In this document: piece by piece, positions 17,451 through 25,868 of the stretch
How positions within the stretch are numbered: the first letter of the stretch is position 1
Layout of the letters: each line of letters begins with the position of its first letter
DNA from: an uncultured Succiniclasticum sp.
GTDB taxonomy: Bacteria; Bacillota; Negativicutes; Acidaminococcales; Acidaminococcaceae
Length of the DNA: 36,678 nucleotides
Assembly: GCA_905233365.1 (NCBI GenBank)
Contig: CAJODT010000011.1
Coordinates: forward strand, 1-36,678
Direction of reading: 5' to 3'
Made by a program: the position numbers and the translations under genes
Notes under the pieces: model-generated
Database searches by the model: none
Told to the model about the DNA's origin: nothing
Seen by the model: the letters and a program-made list of their open reading frames with translations, nothing else

Positions 17451-18830
17451 TTACTGCATAAGCTTCACGTACAGAAGCATCAGGAGACACATAGCCCAGG
17501 CATAGGGCAGGATTTTTTTCAATATGATGTCCGTATCTACGCCGGTATAGCCGCCGATCCAGGAGTTGTGGGAATTGGTGGGATCGGCCAGGCCCTGCAG
17601 ATAACCGACGGCAATGAACATACCGCACAGCGCGATAGGTGAAATAAATTTAAGACCGGTGAGAATCGCTGCAATACCGGCTCCCATGCCGTACATGTTG
17701 AGGGGGCCGCGGTACAGGGCTGCCGGGGCGAACACGGCAAAGAACAGGAGCAGGCCGTTCAGGCTGGAAGGCAGAATGGACCTGATCAAAGGCTGTAATA
17801 TTGCGACGGACGCAGGATGTATGGCAGCCGCTACCAGCATGCCGATACCGATGAAGAGGAACAAAACGCCGGCTATGTCCTGGATGCCTTCCACGAAAGC
17901 GCCGGTCAGCACGTTCACTGTCTTGCGGGGGCAAACAATCAGTGTTGCATACAGCGAGGCCATAATAAAACCGAACAGTGCCGCCGCCACCGGATCGATC
18001 TGATTCATCAGGGGGAGACCGAAACCTTTGATCAGCCGTAGGGTTATGATGATTGCCAAGGGCAGTACGGGAGCAATCAGCGCAGCCCCGGGCAGCTCCT
18101 TCTTTTTCCGGATCAAACCGGTCGGACGGCTGTGGAAAATACCGGCCAGCGCCTGCAACAGACATACCGGCAGGGAAAGGATGCCCGACAGAATTACCTT
18201 CATTGCATCGCATAAATTATTATTCCCGCCGCCCCCAGAAATATTTTTTACAATATAAAAGCATGTTACCAGAGCTGAAATAGCAACAGCCGGCAGATAA
18301 TACTGTAAGGCCGCTTCGCTGCCGAAGATGCCGATATACGTGCCATACCCTGCAATGTTGGCCATGCCTCCCGTACAGATTCCCAGCAAGAAAAGCGCCG
18401 CGGCGTCAACGGGTGAAATACCCACGCCGGTCATGATGGGAAGGGTGATGGAACCAATCATGATGACGGGACCCAGGCCGCTCATGCCGGAAAAAACAAA
18501 CACCGTGGCCGCAGTCAGCAGGAATGCGATGGATACCGGTTGGTCCCCCGAAAGTTCTGCTGCTTTTTTAATGATTGAATCTGAGATGCCGGTTTTCTGG
18601 ATCACTCTTGCAAACATGGCGCCGAAAATAACAAGGGCAATGGGGGACGCAAGCCGGAGCGCTCCTCCCAGCAGCACATCATTGAGCCAGGAGACGAAAG
18701 GCATCCCGGCCACGAAGGCAATCCACGCTGCCATCAGCGGCAGTGCCAGCAGCGTGGGCAACAGCCGCATAACCATCAGCGTGGCAAAAATTATAAAGCC
18801 TGCTAATAATAAAATTCCTGAAAATGTCAT
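17451..18830 (-). CDS. Ion-transporter-superfamily permease paired with hydantoinase
   Basis: This 459-residue protein has about eleven to twelve hydrophobic segments. Its start MTFSGILLLAGFIIFATLMV and the glycine-rich re-entrant-like stretches VFVFSGMSGLGPVIMIGS and FLLGICTGGMANIAGYGTYI resemble the GntP/citrate-type ion transporter superfamily. A second similar loop, FVEGIQDIAGVLFLFIGIGM, lies in the C-terminal half, matching the usual two-fold repeat. It probably imports the small acid or amide used by the hydantoinase-family enzyme encoded just downstream. That link rests on proximity alone. The ribosome site before the ATG is weak. Confidence 0.7.
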   Translation of the reverse strand: MTFSGILLLAGFIIFATLMVMRLLPTLLALPLMAAWIAFVAGMPFVSWLNDVLLGGALRLASPIALVIFGAMFARVIQKTGISDSIIKKAAELSGDQPVSIAFLLTAATVFVFSGMSGLGPVIMIGSITLPIMTGVGISPVDAAALFLLGICTGGMANIAGYGTYIGIFGSEAALQYYLPAVAISALVTCFYIVKNISGGGGNNNLCDAMKVILSGILSLPVCLLQALAGIFHSRPTGLIRKKKELPGAALIAPVLPLAIIITLRLIKGFGLPLMNQIDPVAAALFGFIMASLYATLIVCPRKTVNVLTGAFVEGIQDIAGVLFLFIGIGMLVAAAIHPASVAILQPLIRSILPSSLNGLLLFFAVFAPAALYRGPLNMYGMGAGIAAILTGLKFISPIALCGMFIAVGYLQGLADPTNSHNSWIGGYTGVDTDIILKKILPYAWAMCLLMLLYVKLMQ

Positions 18831-18929
18831 AGTCTTTGTCTCACAATAACAGTAGTTGTTGCCTTATGCTCGTTTCTTGCAGGTTATGCCTGCAAAATCA
18901 TTTTAACGTATTTCGCATGGTAAAACAAG

Positions 18930-19094
18930 TTAAGGAACCACTGATTAATTCGTCCGCACGCTTACCGGGTGTTTTTGCGAATGGCTTCGTCACTGTCTCT
19001 TGACGCAGCTCGGCTGCGCCTTCGAGCCATTTCCTTGCCATTCGCAAAAACTCCTCGGCCATCGCACGAACTCATTTAATCAGTGTTTCCTTAA
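18930..19094. repeat. 165-bp hairpin repeat element, copy B
   Basis: The termini TTAAGGAACCACTGATTAA and TTAATCAGTGTTTCCTTAA pair with each other. The inner stem is GTTTTTGCGAATGGC / GCCATTCGCAAAAAC, perfectly paired although its sequence differs from copies A and C on both arms. The central GCAGCTCGGCTGC hairpin has a shorter loop. The copy lies between the divergent permease and methyltransferase genes. Confidence 0.85.
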
Positions 19095-19144
19095 GAATGA
19101 AAGCAAAACATATTTCATTGCGGGAAGACGCAACATGGTACATG

Positions 19145-19153
19145 TGATATAAT
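19145..19153 (+). promoter_or_regulatory. Extended -10 element for methyltransferase gene
   Basis: TGATATAAT stands about 50 bases upstream of the ATG. No good -35 is seen at 17 bp, so it would rely on the extended -10. Confidence 0.45.
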
Positions 19154-19203
19154 TAATAAAAGAAATTTGATATGCAAGGAATCATTGGGTGAGGAGTTTG
19201 AAA

Positions 19204-20349
19204 ATGAAATTTGTAAGCAGCAGGCGGATCCGTAATTCGTTCCCACGGTATATTGAAAATTATTTTTTGTATCAGTCAGCGTTCAGCCATGTTTTATCTA
19301 TGATTTCAGACAGCAAGTATGATTGTGTTCTGAATCTGGGCGACGCAAGGGACGAGGATATAACCCCTGTCAATGTGGTCAGCGCACTGGCAGGACATCA
19401 GATCAGTTCAGACAAAGACCCGTTCTATCCCATGATTTCCCATTGCAAAGCCTTTTCCCGTGAAGAACTGTTGCAGAATCCGTATTACCGCAACATACGC
19501 CTGGAAGGTTGTGAGCTGGGCGATTTCAGGGTTGCTTCTGTCATTGACAGGCAGTATGAAGTCATTTTATGGAATGAAGTCATCTGTGAAAAGTGTGACG
19601 GTCTGGATTCTTTTGTTCCGCGCATCGGCTTCTGGAAGGACGAGCCTGCGCCTTATTATGTTTTGCGGGATAAAGAGGGCGAGGCGTGGATGTCCGTTAC
19701 GTTTAATGAAATGTTTACCATGCAGCCCGCTGTTGACGAAGCAAGGGGCAGGGTTCTGGCGCTGGGTTGCGGCCTGGGGTATTACGCTTATATGGCAGCG
19801 TTGAAACCGGATGTGGAAAGCGTAACGATTGTGGAACGCAACGATGGTATTATTGAGTTTTTTAATCAGAAGATTTTACCGCAGTTTGGGGACGCCAAAG
19901 CAAAGATACGTGTTGTGCAGGCGGATGTCTTTGATTTCATGCCAGCCGTGCAGGATGGGGAGTATGATTACTGCTTTGTGGATATCTGGAACGGGCTGCA
20001 GGAGGAAAAGCCGTATTACGGATTGCGGAAACTGTGCGGAAACAATTACCGCGGTATGAAGATGGCCTATTGGCTGGAGAACAGTTTTCTCGGCCAGGTT
20101 GCCACAGGCGTAAAAGCTGTATTGATGGAAGCCTTCGCGGAAGCGGAGCAGGAAAAAGAGTGGCTGCAGCTTGCCATATCTGCAAAACAGTTGCGGGACA
20201 GTGGCCAGTACGAATTTTTTGCGGTAGCAGACAGCCTTATGCAGGATGTTGTAATCAGGACGATGGAAGATATTGATTATTACTGGGAATTTGCAAATAT
20301 AAAAAAACTGTATTATGAAAAGTACAATGATTTAGCAGAACGGAGATAA
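19204..20349 (+). CDS. SAM-dependent methyltransferase / spermidine-synthase-like protein
   Basis: The track start at 19189 is a GTG inside the ribosome site. The ATG at 19204, seven bases after TGAGGAG, is preferred. The 381-residue protein has an N-terminal region of unknown type (about 1-170). A Rossmann SAM-binding core follows: RVLALGCGLGYYAYMAALKP (motif I), VESVTIVERNDGIIEFF (acidic end of strand 2) and EYDYCFVDIWNG (motif IV-like). Spermine/spermidine synthase-fold proteins share this layout, but no aminopropyltransferase signature is evident. The start of lgt follows four bases after the stop, so they are co-transcribed. The substrate is unknown. Confidence 0.75.
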   Translation: MKFVSSRRIRNSFPRYIENYFLYQSAFSHVLSMISDSKYDCVLNLGDARDEDITPVNVVSALAGHQISSDKDPFYPMISHCKAFSREELLQNPYYRNIRLEGCELGDFRVASVIDRQYEVILWNEVICEKCDGLDSFVPRIGFWKDEPAPYYVLRDKEGEAWMSVTFNEMFTMQPAVDEARGRVLALGCGLGYYAYMAALKPDVESVTIVERNDGIIEFFNQKILPQFGDAKAKIRVVQADVFDFMPAVQDGEYDYCFVDIWNGLQEEKPYYGLRKLCGNNYRGMKMAYWLENSFLGQVATGVKAVLMEAFAEAEQEKEWLQLAISAKQLRDSGQYEFFAVADSLMQDVVIRTMEDIDYYWEFANIKKLYYEKYNDLAERR

Positions 20350-20353
20350 CACT

Positions 20354-21214
20354 ATGCATCAGTATTTGTTTCACATAGGCGACTTCCCCATACGCATGTA
20401 TGGGCTGATGCTTACCCTGGCGATTTTTCTGGCCACCGGTACGGCGTATTTTCTGGCGCGGCAGGACGGACGCTGGCACGAGCACGTGCTGGATATCGGA
20501 ATTTACGGCGGCTTCGCCGGACTGATCGGCGCCCGCCTGTGGGATGTGTTTTTCTTTGACTGGAGCTATTATCAGGATCACCTGCTGGAGATTCCCTTTG
20601 TGTGGCAGGGGGGTATGGCGGTGCAGGGGGGTATGCTGGGCGGTTTGCTTACCGGTATTGTGTATTGCAAGCTGCACAAGATCGACTGGCTGGCGCTGGC
20701 GGATATCGTCTGTCCGGCCATGATTTTGGGGCAGGCGGTAGGCCGCATGGCCAATCTGTTGAACGGGGATGCCTTCGGCGCGCCTACCGGCGGCGACTTT
20801 GGTATTATTTACCCCGAGGGGACCCTGGCCCGTGTCACTTACGGGACTCAGCCCTTATGGCCCGCGGAAGTGTGGGAAGGTCAGTTGGACGTGGTGGTCT
20901 TTGCGTTACTGTTAGTGTTCCGCGCTTTTCCCCATGCCAAAGGCCAGGCCTTGTGCCTATACGGTTTTTTATATTCGCTGGAACGTTTCTGCCTTGAATT
21001 TTTGCGGGGCGATTACGCGGAGCCCTGGCTCTTCGGCCTTTCCAGCGCCCAGGCTACCAGCGCCGGGTTCATGCTGGTGTGCGTAGGATTCTTCATTTAT
21101 TTTGGATATCTGGCGAAAAATGATCCGGAACGGGTTATGTTGCCGGGCAGTGCGGTGGAAAATGTAACGGAAAAAGAAACGCCCAGGCAAGGAAAGAACG
21201 CAAAGAAAAAGTAA
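20354..21214 (+). CDS. lgt: Prolipoprotein diacylglyceryl transferase Lgt
   Basis: This 286-residue membrane enzyme has about seven helices. It shows IRMYGLMLTLAIFLATGTAY, the FVWQGGMAVQGGMLGGLLTG region and the Lgt signature GQAVGRMANLLNGDAFGAPT (about residues 126-145). YSLERFCLEFLRGDY near the C-terminus is also typical. Lgt adds diacylglycerol to the lipobox cysteine of prolipoproteins, the first lipoprotein maturation step. Several proteins in this window are predicted clients. A charged tail rich in Lys/Glu follows the last helix. It is co-transcribed with the preceding methyltransferase. Confidence 0.95.
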   Translation: MHQYLFHIGDFPIRMYGLMLTLAIFLATGTAYFLARQDGRWHEHVLDIGIYGGFAGLIGARLWDVFFFDWSYYQDHLLEIPFVWQGGMAVQGGMLGGLLTGIVYCKLHKIDWLALADIVCPAMILGQAVGRMANLLNGDAFGAPTGGDFGIIYPEGTLARVTYGTQPLWPAEVWEGQLDVVVFALLLVFRAFPHAKGQALCLYGFLYSLERFCLEFLRGDYAEPWLFGLSSAQATSAGFMLVCVGFFIYFGYLAKNDPERVMLPGSAVENVTEKETPRQGKNAKKK

Positions 21215-21251
21215 AACGTAATATTATGTTTGCAAAATGGGCAAAGAAAAA

Positions 21252-21280
21252 CGGACGTTGCAATCAACGTCCGCTTTTAC
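21252..21280. terminator. Convergent terminator between lgt and exported protein
   Basis: CGGACGTTG-CAAT-CAACGTCCG is a perfect 9-bp stem, followed by CTTTTAC on the plus strand and preceded by GAAAAA, useful for the minus-strand gene. Confidence 0.8.
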
Positions 21281-21317
21281 TTTTATGTGCAATATGCTTT
21301 ATTTTGTTTTACATCTG

Positions 21318-22142
21318 TTACCACTTCGGCGGGAAGTAGCGGCTTTCCAGTTTGTTGCTGGCCGTGACGATGATCCAGCCCCGGCCCGGTACGACTTCCA
21401 GATTCGCTGCGCCTTTAAAGACCTGTACGACGTTGGTTTCCGGCGTGGCATCTTTTGCAGTCAGGGTGTACTCAATGGTAGTCATGTCAGGACCGTCTGC
21501 CACTTCAACTGCATCGCTGATCACGCTGCTCACCGTTGTGGTGAATCCGTTGCAGAAGGCAGAGAAGCTGCCAAAAGATTTTTTGTAGCCGTCTCCCAGA
21601 AAACTCCAGGCCCGTCGCATTTCCTTGTGGGTGATACATTCGTGGTAACCCATGAGGATTGCTTTAGCGGTTTCACGGGAACCCAGCACTACACGGCTCA
21701 GCCGTTTTCCGGTCCCACTGTCCAGCATCCAACAGTTGTTAACTCTTTTCAAAACAGTGGAACATTCAAAGGTCTGCACTACGATTTGCTGGTCATTTTC
21801 CCGGTCTTCCGCTTTCAGCAGGTAAAACAGTTCCAATGTGTTGGCATCACGCTGCAGCTGGCGGATGTTGCTGGTCCGGCTGGTGATGGTTGTCCGGTAA
21901 CCTTCCGCAAAATTTTCATAGCTCCGGAAAGAGTTTTTATAATCTTCGGTAAGAATGTCCCAGGCTAAACCCGGTTCGCCGTCGGTAATTTTATGGTGGA
22001 AATATTCCAGTGTTTCGGCCGGGGTCATCCCTGTCGGGAAGGTGTAGGACCTGGGCACGCCACCATAAGGATTTGCGGATGCAGACAGGACGCAGGTTAA
22101 AGCGAAGACCATGGTCAAAACAAATAAAATTAATCTTTTCAT
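21318..22142 (-). CDS. Exported protein with two tandem similar domains, function unknown
   Basis: The track extends to 22283 through a repeat element. The ATG at 22142 follows GAAGGGAGAG and begins a signal peptide (MKRLILFVLTMVFALTCVLS, cleavage near ASA-NP). The 274-residue product contains two alignable halves: LEYFHHKITDGEPGLAWDIL (about 45-64) and ILMGYHECITHKEMRRAWSF (about 155-175), each followed by a YK(K/N)SFxS motif and a TTITS/TTVSS end. The fold may be NTF2-like, but this is a guess from length and pattern. It lies downstream of the DcuC-type gene on the same strand. Confidence 0.65.
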   Translation of the reverse strand: MKRLILFVLTMVFALTCVLSASANPYGGVPRSYTFPTGMTPAETLEYFHHKITDGEPGLAWDILTEDYKNSFRSYENFAEGYRTTITSRTSNIRQLQRDANTLELFYLLKAEDRENDQQIVVQTFECSTVLKRVNNCWMLDSGTGKRLSRVVLGSRETAKAILMGYHECITHKEMRRAWSFLGDGYKKSFGSFSAFCNGFTTTVSSVISDAVEVADGPDMTTIEYTLTAKDATPETNVVQVFKGAANLEVVPGRGWIIVTASNKLESRYFPPKW

Positions 22143-22219
22143 GCAACTCTCTCCCTTCAAACAAATTCTATTTTGTTCAGGTATTCCCCAACAGTCACCT
22201 AAGCGCATTGAGGCGATGT

Positions 22220-22385
22220 TTAAGGAAACACTGATTAATTCGTCTGCACGCTGACTGGTGCTTTTTGTGACTGACTGCGTCAATGTCCCTCGACGCAGCT
22301 ACGGCTGCGCCTTCGGGCCATTTCCTTGTCAGTCGCAAAAAGCCCTCAGTCATCGCACAAACTCATTTAATCAGCGTCTCCTTAA
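22220..22385. repeat. 165-bp hairpin repeat element, copy C
   Basis: The termini are TTAAGGAAACACTGATTAA and TTAATCAGCGTCTCCTTAA. The inner stem GCTTTTTGTGACTGAC / GTCAGTCGCAAAAAGC has one G-U type pair relative to copy A. The centre is nearly identical to copy A. This copy starts 22 bases after the DcuC-type stop codon and lies between two minus-strand genes. Confidence 0.85.
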
Positions 22386-22407
22386 CGGAATTCCGGAAAG
22401 ATAACCC

Positions 22408-23781
22408 TTATCCGCGATAGTAATAGAAGAAGGTCATGCCTACGTTAACGATCATGGCGCCGCACATGGGGATGAAGGTACGCTTGATCAGGTCAAAGGG
22501 AGAAACGTTGCCCATGCCGGAAGCGACTACGATAACCGCGGTGATAGGAGAGCAGGTACGGGCGATAGAAGCCGCGAAATGCATCGGCAGCAGGAACAGC
22601 ACCGGTGCGATGCCGCTGGCTTTGGCTACGGCCGGGGTCAGAGCGGCGAAAGCGAAGAAGGGTGCGTTGCCGGAACCCATAACGACGGAAGATACGGCGA
22701 TAATAGCAACCATTACCACCATCATCATCATGGGGGAGAAACCTGCACTCTGGCTGCCTTTGATGAGGGTGTTGATGACGCCCATGCTCATCAGGCCCTG
22801 GGCAAAGACCTGACCGGCTACGATCAGGGTCACCACGTTGGCCATCTGCATGCCCATGCCGTCAAAGAAAGCCTGCACGCCGTCAAAGACGGTCTTCAGG
22901 TTGCGGGTGCGGATGAATTCTGCGATCATGCCCACTGCCAGACCGATCATCATGGCATTGATGATGTTGACTTTGATCCAGGTGATCCACAGGGGGCTGA
23001 AGCTTAAGATCAATGCCAGGGGTACGATGGGCAGCAGAGCGTAGATAGCCGGCGCATTGTCCGCCGGATCGTCGGATTTGGCGTGATCTACATCCATGGG
23101 AACAACTACATGGCCGTCGCGTTTATCCAGATATTTTTGAGAAAAGAAAAATAAGGTGCCGACCACGAAGAAAGCGACAATAACGATGGGAACCTGATAG
23201 TTGGTCCAGTAAATAACAGGGTCCAGGCCGGCGTGTTCCGCGGACAGGATGGTGCCGGTATCACTGGGACTCCAGTCAAAGCAGAGGGTGGAAGCAACGG
23301 CTGCGGTGGCGGCCAGACGACTTACGCCCAGACCGATGAGGATGGGGAATACCGTAACCATCAGCAGCATGGCCAGACCGGAGGCGGAGTTGATGCATAG
23401 GCCGATGCACAGGCCCAGCACCCAGCTCAGGGACAGTACCAGGTAGGGAGATTTCAGTTTCAATAACGGTTTGATGGTCATGCGAACCAGGGCGCGGGAT
23501 GCGCCGATCTTATCCATGTACTTGGCGAAAGCGCCTACGCACATGATGTTCAGGCCCAGCTTGGCAGCCCGGGAGGACAGTGTCTGTGACATGAACTGGA
23601 ACGTATCAAACAGGATGGAACCGGTACTGGCTTTGGGAGCCAGGATTTGTCCGTAACCGAAGATGACGGCGATGTACATGAGGATGAAACCGCCGACCAC
23701 CAGGACCGGTTGCGGTTTATATTTTTTGTAAATCAGGTATGCAACCCAGAATGTAACAAGAAATGAGATTACTAACGCCAT
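22408..23781 (-). CDS. DcuC-family anaerobic C4-dicarboxylate carrier
   Basis: The ATG at 23781 follows GGAGGT by seven bases and is preferred to 23796. The 457-residue protein has about twelve hydrophobic segments. GLCINSASGLAMLLMVTVFP, STLCFDWSPSDTGTILSAEH and VVMGSGNAPFFAFAALTPAV resemble DcuC-type carriers. These exchange or export succinate and other C4-dicarboxylates in anaerobes. The precise substrate is inferred from family resemblance only. An M20 peptidase gene lies about 50 bases upstream on the same strand and may be co-transcribed. Confidence 0.75.
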   Translation of the reverse strand: MALVISFLVTFWVAYLIYKKYKPQPVLVVGGFILMYIAVIFGYGQILAPKASTGSILFDTFQFMSQTLSSRAAKLGLNIMCVGAFAKYMDKIGASRALVRMTIKPLLKLKSPYLVLSLSWVLGLCIGLCINSASGLAMLLMVTVFPILIGLGVSRLAATAAVASTLCFDWSPSDTGTILSAEHAGLDPVIYWTNYQVPIVIVAFFVVGTLFFFSQKYLDKRDGHVVVPMDVDHAKSDDPADNAPAIYALLPIVPLALILSFSPLWITWIKVNIINAMMIGLAVGMIAEFIRTRNLKTVFDGVQAFFDGMGMQMANVVTLIVAGQVFAQGLMSMGVINTLIKGSQSAGFSPMMMMVVMVAIIAVSSVVMGSGNAPFFAFAALTPAVAKASGIAPVLFLLPMHFAASIARTCSPITAVIVVASGMGNVSPFDLIKRTFIPMCGAMIVNVGMTFFYYYRG

Positions 23782-23828
23782 TGAGAATACCTCCAAGAGA
23801 ATAATATTTAAAAGCTTAAATCAACAGT

Positions 23829-24818
23829 TTACTGTTTTGCAGCCAGACACACGATGTCCAGCGCCCACTGGCAGGTCATGTACAGATCTTCTTCCAGCAA
23901 AATCTCATCAACCGTATGCACATTGGTCATACCGGTGCCCAGCACGGTGCAGGGGATGCCGAAGCCGTTGAAGTGGCTGCTGTCGCTGCCGCCGCCGGTG
24001 GCGGTGATGTCTACGGTTAATCCCAGATTTTCCGCTGCTTTGGCCGCCAGCTGGATTACCTTGCTGTCTTTAGCGAGGCAGTAGGGCTTGTAGGAAGGTT
24101 TCACTTCTACGTCAACGGGTACGCCCGCTTTTTCCCCGCCTTTCTTGTATGCCGCTATGATATCTGCCGTGAGTTTTTCCAGCTTTTCCGGATTACGGCT
24201 GCGGCAGTCCATGGCAATTTCAACCAGGTCCGGCACGATGTTGGTGGCGGAACCGCCGTGGATGATGCCGATGTTGCAGGTGGTTTCTTCATCAATGCGG
24301 CTGGTGGGTACGCCCATTAAAATCTCTGCCGCTTTTTTAATGGCGTTGATGCCTTTTTCCGGCGCTACACCGCCATGAGCGGTTTTGCCGTGGACTTTTG
24401 CAAAAATTTTGTTCTGGCCGGGAGCTGCGAAAATGATTTTGCCGGGGCGTCCGCTGGAGTCCAGCGCGTAACCGATATCGGAATGCAGCAGGCTGGTATC
24501 CAGATTTTTCGCGCCGGCGCAGCCCTGTTCCTCACTGACGGAGAAGACTACCTGGATATCGCCGTGGGGCAGGTTCTGTTCTTTCAGGCAGCGGAGAGTT
24601 TCCATAATGGCTACCACGCCGCCCTTGTCGTCGCCGCCTAAGATGGTGGTACCGTCGGATTTGATGACACCGTCTTCGATACGGGGCTTGATACCGGCGC
24701 AGGGATTGACGCAGTCCATGTGGGCGTTCAGCAAAATCCTCGGGGCATTTTCCACGGTGCCCTTAAAATCCGCCACAATGTTGCCTGCCGTGCCATTCAG
24801 GGCTTTGGCAGTCTGCAT
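23829..24818 (-). CDS. M20-family peptidase (PepT-like), 5' end disrupted
   Basis: The 329-residue frame shows the M20 dizinc site: LLNAHMDCVNPC (first His-Asp), TILGGDDKGGVVAIMET (bridging Asp), SVSEEQGCAGAKN (catalytic Glu pair) and YALDSSGRPG. The C-terminal histidine is likely in GMTNVHTVDE. Family members hydrolyse di- or tripeptides. The frame also continues upstream of this ATG (LIKIPCPSLGEREVADLLKK), which looks like the true N-terminal helix, but it meets a TGA before any usual start codon. The strong ribosome site and TTG start upstream are in another frame. The gene is either frameshifted or starts internally with about 40 residues missing. Confidence 0.8.
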   Translation of the reverse strand: MQTAKALNGTAGNIVADFKGTVENAPRILLNAHMDCVNPCAGIKPRIEDGVIKSDGTTILGGDDKGGVVAIMETLRCLKEQNLPHGDIQVVFSVSEEQGCAGAKNLDTSLLHSDIGYALDSSGRPGKIIFAAPGQNKIFAKVHGKTAHGGVAPEKGINAIKKAAEILMGVPTSRIDEETTCNIGIIHGGSATNIVPDLVEIAMDCRSRNPEKLEKLTADIIAAYKKGGEKAGVPVDVEVKPSYKPYCLAKDSKVIQLAAKAAENLGLTVDITATGGGSDSSHFNGFGIPCTVLGTGMTNVHTVDEILLEEDLYMTCQWALDIVCLAAKQ

Positions 24819-24956
24819 GTCTTCCGTAACCTTGCCGCCTAATTCTTCCAGCCGCTTTTTCAGCAGGTCGGCAACTTCCCGTTCGCCCAGTGACGGACAG
24901 GGAATTTTGATCAGTTCATCTTTGTTTGTTGATGGTCAATGTTGGATTCCTCCTTT
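24819..24956 (-). other. Out-of-frame start region of the M20 peptidase gene
   Basis: On the minus strand AAAGGAGG (24949-24956) is followed after 9 bases by TTG at 24939, which encodes MTINKQR and then stops at TGA. The peptidase frame (DELIKIPCPSLGEREVADLL) begins in another phase immediately after. Together they look like one N-terminus with a short deletion or frameshift between them. Confidence 0.6.
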
Positions 24957-24999
24957 AAAAATAATTCCCCTCAGTAAAAACGGTTAAAATGCAGTTTCT

Positions 25000-25773
25000 T
25001 TAAAATTCTGCATGTTCTTTAAACGCTGTACCCCAAACCGTATTTTTCAAAACGGCGCCTTTCAGGTTTGCCTTATCAAGCATGGCATTTTCAAAAACAG
25101 CTTCCGTAAAATCCCCGTTGGCTAAACGGGCTTTTCCCAGCTTGGCACTGGTAAAATTTGTGCGCTGGGCCTTGAGGCCGTTGCCATTGACTTCGTACAG
25201 GTTGGCGCCGGTGAACGAGCTGTCTGCCACGTTGGTTTCAAACATCCAGCTGTAGGACAGGTTGGCAAAAGTAAAATCCGCCCTGCGCATGTCCGCCTTG
25301 TCGAAAGTAGCTTCCTGAAAGTTTCCGGTGAAGGCTGTAAGTCCTGTTAATTTTGCACCCCTGAAATCGGAACGGTAAAAATTGCCGCCGGACAGGTCGG
25401 CCAGCTTCATATCGGTATGACCAAAGTATGAATAGGGAGCGTCAACCTTTTGCAAATTGGCATCGGCTAACTTTGCTTCGGAAAATACGGCCCGTTTCAG
25501 ATTGCAGCCCTGTAAGTTGGCTTTGTTCAAAATGGCCCGTTCCAGTCTGGCACCCGTCAGGTTTGCGTTCTGCAAATTTGCGCCGGTAAGGTCCAGTCCC
25601 GTCAGGTCGGCGCCGCTCAGATCGGCGTCGCGCAAATCGGCGTCAGGGCAGTTTTGCCCGCTGGTCACGGCTGCCACGTCCGCAGCACTGTATGCTTCCG
25701 CTGCGGGCTGAACCGCAAAACCTAAAAGCAGGGATAATGTTATGACAGGAAGTAAATAGTTAATTCGTTTCAT
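25000..25773 (-). CDS. Exported pentapeptide-repeat protein
   Basis: This 257-residue protein begins with a signal peptide (MKRINYLLPVITLSLLLGFA, cleavage near AEA-YS). From about residue 43 to the end it consists of A(D/N)LxX pentapeptides: DADLRDADLSGADLTGLDLT, then GANLQNANLTGARLERAILN, and so on. Pentapeptide repeats form a right-handed quadrilateral beta-helix. Export to the envelope is clear, but no enzymatic or DNA-mimic role can be assigned. The run is interrupted by aromatic residues around YSYFGHTDMK and YSWMFETNV, which probably mark faces or caps of the helix. It stands alone between the peptidase and HAD genes. Confidence 0.85.
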   Translation of the reverse strand: MKRINYLLPVITLSLLLGFAVQPAAEAYSAADVAAVTSGQNCPDADLRDADLSGADLTGLDLTGANLQNANLTGARLERAILNKANLQGCNLKRAVFSEAKLADANLQKVDAPYSYFGHTDMKLADLSGGNFYRSDFRGAKLTGLTAFTGNFQEATFDKADMRRADFTFANLSYSWMFETNVADSSFTGANLYEVNGNGLKAQRTNFTSAKLGKARLANGDFTEAVFENAMLDKANLKGAVLKNTVWGTAFKEHAEF

Positions 25774-25868
25774 TTTTGCCTTTCGTAATTCATACTAAAA
25801 AACAGTTTATGTTCCCATGATGCGTCTTCGGAATTTTCGTCCGCAGCATGTTTTTACCTGCAGCACGT

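Noticed and set aside
21237-21968. 243-residue plus-strand ORF after lgt
   Set aside because: It begins inside the terminator region and is antisense to the signal-peptide-bearing exported protein. Composition is shadow-like.
22143-22283. N-terminal extension of the exported protein ORF through repeat copy C
   Set aside because: A good ribosome site and signal peptide start at 22142. The extension only translates the repeat.
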